From an uncultured Clostridium sp. (lineage in GTDB: Bacteria; Bacillota; Clostridia; Lachnospirales; Lachnospiraceae), in NCBI GenBank assembly GCA_902496665.1, contig CABVBU010000025.1, forward strand, positions 1-46,484: a DNA stretch of 46,484 nucleotides, written 5' to 3'. Below the pieces are notes generated by a model. The model was not told where the DNA came from, did not search any database, and saw only the letters and a program-made list of their open reading frames with translations. Numbering within the stretch: position 1 is the first letter of the stretch; every line of letters starts with the position of its first letter. Below are positions 32,653 to 40,350 of the stretch, one piece after another. The translations under genes were made by a program, and so were the position numbers.

Positions 32653-34296
32653 ATGAGAAAATATGGATTATATCTTCTGATTGCGGTGAGTCTCATGACC
32701 GGCTGCCAGAAGAAAGATATAGTGACGGTGGATCCGGCGGCGGAGACGACACAGGAGAGCAGCGAGACAGGACCCAAGGCGGAAAGCGAGCCGGAAAGCA
32801 CGGCAGAGAACTTGTCGGGCACAGATCAGAACGGGAATACGGACGTGGATGCCAGGGTGGACCGTCTCGCTCCAATCCCAATCGCGGTAAACGGGGAATA
32901 TGACGGGGAATGGGATGACGCGGACCAGACTCCGATCATCACATCCCGCTGTGACAAGGTTTATGTCCAGGGGGACGGATATGACGCGCTGAAGCAGTCA
33001 CTCACTTCCCTGAATAAAAAGCTGGTCAGCCAGAATAAAGAGGATTATGCCTCCTATAAAAAAGAAGCTGAGGATATGCGGAACAATTACCCGGACATGA
33101 AGCAGCCATATGTCTGTAATTATGAATTCAATCCAGTCCGCTTCGACCATACGGTCGTCAGTATGTACTGGCTGAAATATTATGATCTGGGAGGTGCGCA
33201 TCCCAGCTCTGTGACGGAATACCACAATTTCGATACGCAGACGGGAAAAGAGCTGGAACTCGGCGATGTGGTAAAAGATCTTCCGGGATTCCGGATATAT
33301 GTGAAGGAGGAACTTTCTGACCAGAAAGAGGAGAAAGGATTATTCGAAGATTATGAAACGGCCGTGGACAGTCTGTTTGCGGGGACGGATGGATATGGGC
33401 CATTGGAATGGTGCATCACAAAAACAGGTGTGCGCATTCATTTTGACCAGTATGTTATCGCCTCATATGCGGCAGGAGCTGTTGAAGTGGAGGTTCCGTT
33501 CGCCGGAAATGAAGCGATGTTGCAGACAGACTATATAGGGAAAGCTTCGGAAGGCTGGGAAAAAAAGACCAGTCCTTGGGAGACTGTGACGTATGAGCAT
33601 GAGGAAAACGACACTTCTGTGAGTTATCATTTTGATGATGCCGCAGACGGGTATGATACGAGAAACATCACGATCGAGCGGGAACGGGGTGGAAAGAAGG
33701 AAGAATTCACGATGGAACTCTATGGACAGCCCCAGGACGGCTGGATCGTCATGACAGATGACGGGCACCCATATCTTTACACGGAGATCCAGAGTGAGAA
33801 TGACTGGAGGACCATGGAAGTCTTTGACCTGAAGGGAGAAGAGATCCGTCATGTTGGTACATCGAATGACAGCCCTCATGGTGCCCTCTTAAATGATCCG
33901 AATGGATTTTACCTTACCCGCAGGGTGGACGCCCTGGGAACATACGACGCTTACCGGAAATTCCATGTGGGTGAGAGCGGGATGCCGGTGGCAGAGAATG
34001 ATGTGTATACAAAAGTCAATGTCTGCGACTCGAAGGAGGACGAGGCGGCGCTGGTATCCACGAGGGAGCTTCCGGTGACGATGATGGAAGCAGACGGCAG
34101 TGAAAAAGAGGAGAAACTTCCAGTGGGAACAAAGTACTATGTCCGGGCGACAGATCTGGAAAACTTTGTGGACATGGAGCTCTCCGATGGACGCAGATGC
34201 CGTCTGGCAGTGAAAAAGTCGGATAAAGGCTGGGGATTCGAGATCGACGGGGTGTATGAAGAGGATTGCTTTGAGTTTATCCCGTATGCCGGATAA
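32653..34296 (+). CDS. DUF4163/DUF3298 (RsiV-like) lipoprotein
   Basis: This 547-residue lipoprotein has lipobox LMTGC (Cys18) after MRKYGLYLLIAVSLMTG, an acidic Ser/Thr/Glu linker (about 25-65), and then a DUF4163-DUF3298 pair (about 85-290). The signature is YYDLGGAHPSSVTEYHNFDTQTGKELELGDV and, later, GVRIHFDQYVIASYAAGAVEVEVPF. The same fold forms the lysozyme-binding outer part of the anti-sigma factor RsiV, but here there is no cytoplasmic anti-sigma domain or adjacent sigma factor. The last 250 residues form an additional unrecognised region. GAGGGGG before the ATG sets the start. A role in sensing or binding wall enzymes is only a suggestion. Confidence 0.82.
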   Translation: MRKYGLYLLIAVSLMTGCQKKDIVTVDPAAETTQESSETGPKAESEPESTAENLSGTDQNGNTDVDARVDRLAPIPIAVNGEYDGEWDDADQTPIITSRCDKVYVQGDGYDALKQSLTSLNKKLVSQNKEDYASYKKEAEDMRNNYPDMKQPYVCNYEFNPVRFDHTVVSMYWLKYYDLGGAHPSSVTEYHNFDTQTGKELELGDVVKDLPGFRIYVKEELSDQKEEKGLFEDYETAVDSLFAGTDGYGPLEWCITKTGVRIHFDQYVIASYAAGAVEVEVPFAGNEAMLQTDYIGKASEGWEKKTSPWETVTYEHEENDTSVSYHFDDAADGYDTRNITIERERGGKKEEFTMELYGQPQDGWIVMTDDGHPYLYTEIQSENDWRTMEVFDLKGEEIRHVGTSNDSPHGALLNDPNGFYLTRRVDALGTYDAYRKFHVGESGMPVAENDVYTKVNVCDSKEDEAALVSTRELPVTMMEADGSEKEEKLPVGTKYYVRATDLENFVDMELSDGRRCRLAVKKSDKGWGFEIDGVYEEDCFEFIPYAG

Positions 34297-34326
34297 AAAG
34301 AATGTGTCACGGTGAATTTCCACACC

Positions 34327-34374
34327 GAACGCGCTCACCTGCTGTGATTTGCATCTTTTCGCGAACTCGCGTTC
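34327..34374 (+). other. Hairpin in the DUF3298 lipoprotein to transaldolase gap
   Basis: GAACGCG (34327-34333) pairs exactly with CGCGTTC (34368-34374) over a 34-base loop. Another small stem, CGGTG/CACCG, lies just before. No T-run follows. It may end the upstream transcript weakly. Confidence 0.35.
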
Positions 34375-34411
34375 AGGAATGGACAGAATCCGGGAAAAAC
34401 GTCGAAATGCA

Positions 34412-34439
34412 TTGACAAAACATGTCCTCATGTTAAAAT
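34412..34439 (+). promoter_or_regulatory. Promoter of the transaldolase gene with a palindrome in the spacer
   Basis: TTGACA (34412-34417), 16 bp, TAAAAT (34434-34439). The spacer contains a perfect inverted repeat, AACATG-TCCT-CATGTT (34419-34434). A repressor bound there would cover the promoter face. The promoter is well supported; the operator is inference. Confidence 0.7.
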
Positions 34440-34513
34440 GAACTTATATGACGATTTGTAGCTGCGAAAATACCGGGCAGTTACGATTATTTGAAATACA
34501 GGAGGGGGAACCA

Positions 34514-35167
34514 ATGAAATTTTTCATTGATACAGCCAATGTGGATGAAATCCGCAAAGCAAATGACATGGGAGTGATCTGCGGAGTTACAACAAATCCG
34601 TCCCTGATCGCAAAAGAAGGAAAAGATTATGTTGAGACTTTAAAAGAGATTGCTTCTATCGTAGACGGACCGATCAGCGGTGAGGTAAAGGCAACAACAA
34701 CTGACGCGGAGGGAATGATCGCGGAGGGCCGCGAGATCGCGAAGATCCACCCGAATATGGTCGTTAAGATCCCGATGACCATTGAAGGATTAAAGGCAAC
34801 AAAAGTTCTTGCATCGGAAGGAATCAAGGTAAACGTGACCCTGATCTTCTCTGCAAATCAGGCACTTCTCGCAGCTAGAGCAGGTGCAGCTTATGTATCC
34901 CCGTTCTTAGGACGCCTCGATGATATTTCCCAGCCGGGTATCGACCTCATCGACACCGTTGCAGAGATCTTTGCTCTCCATGATATCGAGACGGAGATCA
35001 TCGCAGCAAGCGTACGACACACCATGCATGTAACAGAGTGCGCACTCGCAGGTGCCGATATCGCGACGGTTCCGTACAAAGTAATCGAGCAGATGACACA
35101 TCACCCGTTAACTGACCAGGGAATTGAGAAATTCCGTAAAGACTATGAAGCAGTTTTCGGCAAATAA
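34514..35167 (+). CDS. tal: Transaldolase-like / fructose-6-phosphate aldolase family protein
   Basis: This 217-residue class I aldolase belongs to the small TalC/MipB/Fsa group. The Schiff-base lysine is in VVKIPMTIEG. The segment NVTLIFSANQALLAARAGAAYVSPFLGRLDD has Phe where true fructose-6-phosphate aldolases have Tyr (in the E. coli FsaA position 131), a change known to favour transaldolase activity. So a pentose-phosphate pathway role is more likely than aldolase. Length matches the group. AGGAGGGGG before the ATG at 34514 sets the start. Confidence 0.9.
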   Translation: MKFFIDTANVDEIRKANDMGVICGVTTNPSLIAKEGKDYVETLKEIASIVDGPISGEVKATTTDAEGMIAEGREIAKIHPNMVVKIPMTIEGLKATKVLASEGIKVNVTLIFSANQALLAARAGAAYVSPFLGRLDDISQPGIDLIDTVAEIFALHDIETEIIAASVRHTMHVTECALAGADIATVPYKVIEQMTHHPLTDQGIEKFRKDYEAVFGK

Positions 35168-35179
35168 GGAAAATTCATG

Positions 35180-35205
35180 AGGACGCCTTCGGGCGTCCTT
35201 TTTTT
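35180..35205 (+). terminator. Terminator after tal
   Basis: AGGACGCC (35180-35187) pairs with GGGCGTCCT (35191-35199) around a TTC loop, followed by a run of seven Ts. Confidence 0.93.
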
Positions 35206-35257
35206 GTGCGCTTTTCTGTGATAAAGAGGTAGTGGAAAGAACAGAAAACGCGAAAAA

Positions 35258-35356
35258 TTGCGAAGGCGGAAAATTTAAATAATATAAAATATATAAACAA
35301 TACAAACAATAATAGACAACAATAAACAGCACACAAAGAGAAAGGTAACAAAACAA
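35258..35356 (+). promoter_or_regulatory. yitT promoter and A/C-rich leader
   Basis: TTGCGA (35258-35263), 16 bp, TAATAT (35280-35285) is a fair promoter. The following leader of about 65 nt is almost only A and C, with AACAAT-type motifs repeated. Such RNA cannot fold, which may help 30S loading onto a weak ribosome-binding site (AAAGG). Confidence 0.45.
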
Positions 35357-36259
35357 ATGGAAACATCAGAAACAAAACAGAACAAGGCGGCAACTGCCGT
35401 TATCCAGACTGCGGTTATCCTGTTTGGTCTCACGGTCTACGCTGCGGGAGTCGTCCTCTTCATTCTGCCGTTGGACATGATCGCCGCGGGAACCACAGGA
35501 CTTGGCCTTATGGCACAGCATTTCTTCGGGATTCCTCTTTCCGGCTTCGTTGCGGTCTTCAATATCGCCATGTTCGGCCTCGGCTGGCTGGAGCTGGGAA
35601 AAAAATTTGCGGCAACGACCCTGCTTGCGACATTTTATTACCCGTTCATCCTTGACCGCCTGACCGCCCTGACGGGAGACTTCGTATTTACAACGGATCC
35701 CATGCTCTGCGCCATATTTGCTGGGATCATGATCGGATTCGCTCTGGGGTTCGTGATCCGCTCCGGCGCCTCCACCGGCGGCATGGACATTCCTCCACTT
35801 GTCCTGCAGAAACGCTTTAAGTTCCCGGTATCCGTGTCCATGTACGTTTTCGATGTGGCGATTCTCCTATCCCAGCTTTTGTTCCGCGACCGGGAAAAGA
35901 TCCTCTACGGAATCATCATGGTCATGGTCTACACCGTGATCCTCGACAAGATGCTCATGATGGGCAAAAAGCAGGTACAGGCGAAGATCATCAGCGAGAA
36001 ATATGAGGAGATCAACATCGCGGTGCAGGAACAGCTTGACCGCGGAACCACATTATTCCAGGTCGAGGGCGGGCACTTAAGAAAGCCGTCCATGGCCGTT
36101 ATCACCGTGGTTTCCGGCAGGGAACTTCAGAAATTAAACCGCATCGTCATGGACATCGACAGCGAGGCCTTCATGGTCGTTCATCAGGTCGGAGAGGTCA
36201 GGGGACGCGGATTTACGGATGTGAAACGCCATCTGGAAGCTGCTGGTTTAAAAAATTAA
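35357..36259 (+). CDS. yitT: YitT family membrane protein (DUF161/DUF2179)
   Basis: This 300-residue protein has five to six helices (two YitT/DUF161 repeats, about 15-205) and a cytoplasmic DUF2179 domain (about 215-300). Typical segments are LPLDMIAAGTTGLGLMAQHFFGIPLS, GASTGGMDIPPLVLQKRF and, in DUF2179, GTTLFQVEGGHLRKPSMAVITVVSGRELQKL. Families of this kind are conserved in Firmicutes but have no established function; transport is suspected. It has its own promoter. An A/T-rich hairpin at 36277-36310 closes it. Confidence 0.88.
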   Translation: METSETKQNKAATAVIQTAVILFGLTVYAAGVVLFILPLDMIAAGTTGLGLMAQHFFGIPLSGFVAVFNIAMFGLGWLELGKKFAATTLLATFYYPFILDRLTALTGDFVFTTDPMLCAIFAGIMIGFALGFVIRSGASTGGMDIPPLVLQKRFKFPVSVSMYVFDVAILLSQLLFRDREKILYGIIMVMVYTVILDKMLMMGKKQVQAKIISEKYEEINIAVQEQLDRGTTLFQVEGGHLRKPSMAVITVVSGRELQKLNRIVMDIDSEAFMVVHQVGEVRGRGFTDVKRHLEAAGLKN

Positions 36260-36276
36260 GCTCAGTTACGGGACCA

Positions 36277-36310
36277 CGTTAGAAAAAAAGTTTCTTAATT
36301 TTTTCTGACG
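36277..36310. terminator. A/T-rich hairpin after yitT
   Basis: CGTTAGAAAAAA (36277-36288) pairs with TTTTTTCTGACG (36299-36310), one wobble. The T-run is within the stem, so termination may be weak or bidirectional. Confidence 0.5.
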
Positions 36311-36349
36311 AAAAGGCATAAAAATGTTGTTAAGGCAGGGAAAAACTCC

Positions 36350-36378
36350 TTGAATTTTACGTCAAATCCGTTTATTAT
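36350..36378 (+). promoter_or_regulatory. Promoter of the carboxyltransferase/sodium-pump operon
   Basis: TTGAAT (36350-36355), 17 bp, TATTAT (36373-36378). A half Rex-like TTGTTAA lies near 36326, without the matching half. The leader is about 50 nt. Confidence 0.6.
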
Positions 36379-36434
36379 TACACTAGGCAGAAATTTGATT
36401 TTCGTCAATTTAAGGAATAATGGAGGACAGCAAA

Positions 36435-37865
36435 ATGACAAAAACGTCGGCAATTAACAGAATTCATGAATTGCTTGATGACAACAGCTTTGTTGAGGTT
36501 GGTGCTTATATTACTGCCAGAAGCACTGATTACAACATGCAGTCTCAGGAAACCCCTGCAGATGGTGTTGTTACCGGTTATGGTACGATCAATGGCGCTC
36601 TCGTCTATGTGTACAGCCAGGACGCGTCCGTAATGGGCGGATCCATCGGCGAAATGCACGCAAAGAAGATCGAGAAGCTCTATAGTATGGCCATGAAAAT
36701 GGGTGCACCCATTGTTGGCCTGATCGACTGTGCAGGATTCAGACTCCAGGAAAGCATGGATGCCCTGGACGGCTTCGGCAAACTTTATGTATGCCAGGCA
36801 ATGGCATCCGGTGTGATCCCGCAGATCCAGGCTGTGTTTGGAAACTGCGGCGGCGGAATGGCTGTGGCATCTGAAATGGCTGATTTTACATTTATGGAAC
36901 AGGAAGCAAAAATGTTTGTGAATGCTCCGGTTGTAATCGCTGAGAACGATGCTGACAATTCCAGCGCTGAGTACCAGGCAAAAGAGACAGGAAACGTATG
37001 TGCGACTGGCTCCGAGAAAGAAATTTTCACAGAGATCAGAAACCTTGTTTCCATCCTCCCGGCTAACAACGAGGATGATATGTCTTACAGCGAATGTGAG
37101 GATGATTTAAACAGAATCTGCACAGATATCGAAAACTGCACAGGCGATACATCGATCGCTCTGTCCATGATCTCCGATGACAGCTTCTACATGGAAATGA
37201 AGAAGGACTATGCACCGGAGATGGTAACGGCATTTATCCGCTTAAACGGAGCTACTGTGGGCTGTGTTGCAAACCGCAGCGAAGTTTATACAGACGGCGA
37301 GAAGACTGCTGCTTATGACGCAGCCCTTACCGCGGCAGGATGTGAGAAAGCAGCAGCGTTTGTAAACTTCTGCAACGCTTTCGAGATCCCGGTACTTACA
37401 CTTGTCAATGTAGACGGCTACAAGAACTGCAAATGCAACGAGAAGAAGATCGCGAAGGCGGCAGCACGCCTGACCTACGCGTTCGCAAACGCAGACGTTC
37501 CGAAGGTAACTGTCGTTGTCGGCAAGGCAAACGGAACAGCAGGACTCACCATGAACAGCAAATCCATCGGTTCTGACATTGTATACACATGGAAGAACGC
37601 GCAGATCGGCGTTATGGAAGCGGTACCGGCTGTGAAGATCATGTATGCTGACGAGATCACAAAGGCTGACAATGCTGCAGTCCTGATCAATGAAAAAGCA
37701 GCACAGTATAATGAGATGCAGGCAAGCGCACTTGCGGCAGCAAAGAGAGGATATGTAGACGATATCATCGAGGCTTCCGAGACAAGACAGCGTGTAGCCG
37801 CTGCATTTGAGATGCTGTTCACAAAAAGAGAGGATCGTCCGTCCAAAAAGCACGGAACGATCTAA
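36435..37865 (+). CDS. Divergent acyl-CoA-type carboxyltransferase (12S/MmdA-like)
   Basis: This 476-residue protein is a carboxyltransferase of the MmdA/PccB/12S family, which moves CO2 between carboxybiotin and an acyl-CoA. Two crotonase-like halves are visible: PADGVVTGYGTINGALVYVYSQDASVMGGSIGEMHAKKI in the first and FVNFCNAFEIPVLTLVNVDGYK in the second. Two oxyanion-hole regions differ from the usual form. GINDSGGARIQEG becomes GLIDCAGFRLQES, and KAYGGAY becomes KANGTAG. The protein is also about 35 residues shorter than typical MmdA. Its substrate is therefore uncertain. I choose ATG 36435, seven bases after GGAGGA, over 36420. It heads an operon with OadG, biotin carrier, OadB and an OadA-type subunit. 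Confidence 0.85.
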   Translation: MTKTSAINRIHELLDDNSFVEVGAYITARSTDYNMQSQETPADGVVTGYGTINGALVYVYSQDASVMGGSIGEMHAKKIEKLYSMAMKMGAPIVGLIDCAGFRLQESMDALDGFGKLYVCQAMASGVIPQIQAVFGNCGGGMAVASEMADFTFMEQEAKMFVNAPVVIAENDADNSSAEYQAKETGNVCATGSEKEIFTEIRNLVSILPANNEDDMSYSECEDDLNRICTDIENCTGDTSIALSMISDDSFYMEMKKDYAPEMVTAFIRLNGATVGCVANRSEVYTDGEKTAAYDAALTAAGCEKAAAFVNFCNAFEIPVLTLVNVDGYKNCKCNEKKIAKAAARLTYAFANADVPKVTVVVGKANGTAGLTMNSKSIGSDIVYTWKNAQIGVMEAVPAVKIMYADEITKADNAAVLINEKAAQYNEMQASALAAAKRGYVDDIIEASETRQRVAAAFEMLFTKREDRPSKKHGTI

Positions 37866-37882
37866 TATGAGGTGGCTGAAAT

Positions 37883-38677
37883 ATGAAACAGAGAATTAGA
37901 AAAATCTGGCTTGCACTCTGCATGGCAGTTTGCCTCTTTGCGCTTGCAGGATGCTCTGCAGCCGTTGACACCGCCGAGACGATCGATCCGCAGATCGAGA
38001 TGGCGATGCAGTCCGGCTCCCAGCAGTACCTGGATCTGTTCAACCAGATGGATGACGCTTCCATCGAGCAGGCCCTTGCTACAAGCGTAAAGAACAAAGA
38101 TACTGTTATGGAGAATGCGTTAAAATCCTGGGATTCCATTAAGGATGACCTTGGCGCGTTCGTTTCCAGCGAGACAGCAGCCGTTACAAAAGGTGATGAC
38201 GGCTATATCGCAAGAATGAACACTGTTTACGAGAAGAGAGCAATGGAATTTACTCTGATCGCAGACGAAGATCTCAGCAAAGTCGAGACAATTTCCTTCT
38301 CCCCGGTTTACACAACAGGTGAGAAGATGGCGAAAGCCGGAATGAATACCTTAATGGGTATGGGCGTTGTATTCGCAGTCCTGATCTTCATCAGCTGGCT
38401 GATCAGCATGTTCAAATACATCAGCGTATTTGAGGCAAAGATGAAAGCAAAGAAGAATGCGGCAGCGGCAGCACCGGCAGCAGCACCGGCGGCTCCGGCA
38501 CCGGCAGCAGCACCGGCTCCGACAGCAGCTCCGGCTGAGGAGGAGAACCTTACCGATGATACAGAACTCGTTTCCGTAATCACAGCAGCAATCGCAGCTT
38601 ACGAGGGAAAAGAGACTGTTGACAACGGACTTGTAGTCCGCTCCATCAAACGTGTTTCTAACAGAAACTGGAATTAA
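37883..38677 (+). CDS. oadG: OadG-family subunit fused to an N-terminal lipoprotein domain
   Basis: This 264-residue protein has a lipoprotein signal ending LAGC (Cys24), an outer domain (about 25-150), one transmembrane helix (about 155-178), an Ala/Pro linker (192-218) and a C-terminal OadG-type tail (228-264: LVSVITAAIAAYEGKE...VVRSIKRVSNRNW). Classical OadG/gamma subunits are 80-130 residues with only helix and tail; they assemble the decarboxylase on the membrane. The outer domain, ending YEKRAMEFTLIADEDLSKVETISFSPVYTTGEKM, is unusual but recurs in clostridial relatives as I recall them. GAGGTGG precedes the ATG. Confidence 0.87.
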   Translation: MKQRIRKIWLALCMAVCLFALAGCSAAVDTAETIDPQIEMAMQSGSQQYLDLFNQMDDASIEQALATSVKNKDTVMENALKSWDSIKDDLGAFVSSETAAVTKGDDGYIARMNTVYEKRAMEFTLIADEDLSKVETISFSPVYTTGEKMAKAGMNTLMGMGVVFAVLIFISWLISMFKYISVFEAKMKAKKNAAAAAPAAAPAAPAPAAAPAPTAAPAEEENLTDDTELVSVITAAIAAYEGKETVDNGLVVRSIKRVSNRNWN

Positions 38678-38827
38678 TATTATCAGGAGGAAATCACAAT
38701 GAAAAATTATACAATCACAGTAAACGGTAATGTATATGAAGTAACAGTAGAAGAGGGCTTCACAGGCGCAGCTTCCGCACCGAAGGCAGCAGCACCGGCT
38801 CCGAAGGCAGCACCGGCAGCAGCACCG
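38471..38827 (+). repeat. Near-identical 18-19-bp repeats in oadG and the biotin-carrier gene
   Basis: GCACCGGCAGCAGCACCGG is at 38471-38489 and 38498-38516 in oadG, and GCACCGGCAGCAGCACCG at 38810-38827 in the next gene. All three are in the same reading frame (Ala-Pro-Ala-Ala-Ala-Pro). Recombination between them would delete 339 or 312 bases and fuse the two proteins in frame. Confidence 0.7.
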
Positions 38828-39094
38828 AAGGCAGCTCCGGCACCGGCAGCAGCTCCGGCAGCACCGGCAGGCGCAGCGGGTGCAGTAGCGGTTACAGCTC
38901 CGATGCCGGGTAAGATCCTTGGCGTTAAGGCATCTGCAGGTCAGGCTGTTAAGAGAGGCCAGGTTCTCCTGATCCTTGAAGCTATGAAGATGGAGAACGA
39001 GATCGTTGCTCCGCAGGACGGCACTGTTGCAACAATCAACGTTGCTGTTGGTGATTCCGTAGAGCCGGGTGCTACACTCGCTACATTAAACTAA
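38699..39094 (+). CDS. Biotin carrier protein of the decarboxylase/transcarboxylase complex
   Basis: This 131-residue protein has a short N-terminal beta region (MKNYTITVNGNVYEVTVEE), a long Ala/Pro/Lys linker (about 25-60) and a C-terminal biotinyl domain (about 62-131). The biotinylated lysine is Lys97 in EAMKMEN. It would swing carboxybiotin between the carboxyltransferase active sites and the sodium pump. It resembles both the 1.3S subunit of Propionibacterium transcarboxylase and MmdC/GcdC. CAGGAGGA precedes the ATG. Confidence 0.93.
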   Translation: MKNYTITVNGNVYEVTVEEGFTGAASAPKAAAPAPKAAPAAAPKAAPAPAAAPAAPAGAAGAVAVTAPMPGKILGVKASAGQAVKRGQVLLILEAMKMENEIVAPQDGTVATINVAVGDSVEPGATLATLN

Positions 39095-39132
39095 TTTTCT
39101 GCTGACTGCAGATTCCACATGGAGGGATTAAC

Positions 39133-40281
39133 ATGGAATACATTCAAAATACACTTTTGAATCTTCTTCAGCAGACAGCATTCCTGAATTTAAGCGTAGG
39201 AAACCTGATCATGATCTTAGTTGCGTGTATCTTCCTTTACCTTGCGATCGGAAAAGGATTTGAGCCGCTTCTTCTTGTGCCGATTTCCTTTGGTATGCTG
39301 CTGGTAAATATCTACCCGGATATTATGCTGAGCATTGAAGATTCTTCTAACGGCGTTGGAGGACTTCTTCACTACTTCTATTTACTGGATGAGTGGAGTA
39401 TTCTTCCGTCCCTAATCTTCATGGGTGTAGGCGCGATGACAGACTTCGGTCCGCTGATCGCCAACCCGAAGAGCTTCCTTTTAGGCGCTGCCGCACAGTT
39501 CGGTATCTACGCCGCTTACTTTATGGCTATTTTCATGGGCTTCAATGACAAGGCAGCCGCAGCGATCTCCATCATCGGTGGTGCTGACGGCCCGACATCC
39601 ATCTTCCTTGCAGGTAAGCTTGGACAGACTGAGTTCATGGGACCGATCGCCGTAGCAGCTTACTCCTACATGGCTCTCGTTCCGATCATTCAGCCGCCGA
39701 TCATGAAACTCTTAACAACAGAAGAAGAGAGAAAGATCAAGATGGAACAGCTTCGTCCGGTATCCAAGCTTGAGAAGATCCTCTTCCCGGTTATCGTTAC
39801 GATCGTTGTTTGTATGATCCTTCCGACAACTGCTCCGCTCGTTGGTATGCTTATGGTTGGTAACCTCTTCCGTGAGTCCGGCGTTGTTAAACAGTTACAG
39901 GAGACAGCTTCCAACGCTCTTATGTACATCGTTGTAATCGTACTCGGTCTTTCCGTTGGCGCTACAACAAGTGCTGAGAGATTCTTAAAAGTTACAACCA
40001 TCAAGATCGTTATCCTTGGACTTATCGCATTCGCGTTTGGTACAGCAGCCGGCGTTATCTTCGGTAAGATCATGTGCAAGGTAACTGGTGGTAAGGTTAA
40101 CCCGCTGATCGGTTCTGCCGGAGTATCCGCGGTTCCGATGGCAGCCCGTGTATCCCAGAAGGTTGGTTCTGAGGCAGATCCGACGAACTTCCTTCTCATG
40201 CACGCGATGGGACCGAACGTAGCAGGTGTTATCGGTACAGCCGTTGCTGCCGGTACCTTCATGGCTATCTTCGGGGTTTAA
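39133..40281 (+). CDS. oadB: Sodium-pumping decarboxylase beta subunit
   Basis: This 382-residue, highly hydrophobic protein is the OadB/MmdB/GcdB pump, which decarboxylates carboxybiotin and exports Na+. The essential segment IIGGADGPTSIFLAGKL contains Asp152, aligned with the coupling aspartate Asp203 of Klebsiella OadB. A second conserved segment near the C-terminus (GSAGVSAVPMAARVSQKVGSEADPTNFLLMHAMGPNVAGVIGTA) holds the other proton/sodium residues. Length and ten or so helices fit. GGAGGG precedes the ATG. Confidence 0.95.
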   Translation: MEYIQNTLLNLLQQTAFLNLSVGNLIMILVACIFLYLAIGKGFEPLLLVPISFGMLLVNIYPDIMLSIEDSSNGVGGLLHYFYLLDEWSILPSLIFMGVGAMTDFGPLIANPKSFLLGAAAQFGIYAAYFMAIFMGFNDKAAAAISIIGGADGPTSIFLAGKLGQTEFMGPIAVAAYSYMALVPIIQPPIMKLLTTEEERKIKMEQLRPVSKLEKILFPVIVTIVVCMILPTTAPLVGMLMVGNLFRESGVVKQLQETASNALMYIVVIVLGLSVGATTSAERFLKVTTIKIVILGLIAFAFGTAAGVIFGKIMCKVTGGKVNPLIGSAGVSAVPMAARVSQKVGSEADPTNFLLMHAMGPNVAGVIGTAVAAGTFMAIFGV

Positions 40282-40305
40282 TTCAGACCGAGACTTTTAT
40301 CATTG

Positions 40306-40331
40306 GGGATGTCTGCCTTTGCGGGCATCCC
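40306..40331 (+). other. Intercistronic hairpin between oadB and the OadA-like gene
   Basis: GGGATGTCTGC (40306-40316) pairs with GCGGGCATCCC (40321-40331) with two to three wobbles and a CTTT loop. No T-run follows; AGGAGG of the next gene starts six bases later. It may separate mRNA segments for processing or control access to this ribosome-binding site. Confidence 0.55.
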
Positions 40332-40350
40332 GCTCTAGGAGGAAAATAAA

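Noticed and set aside
36322..36336. Rex operator before the carboxyltransferase operon
   Set aside because: Only a TTGTTAA half-site is present; the inverted TTAACAA half at the required spacing is missing.
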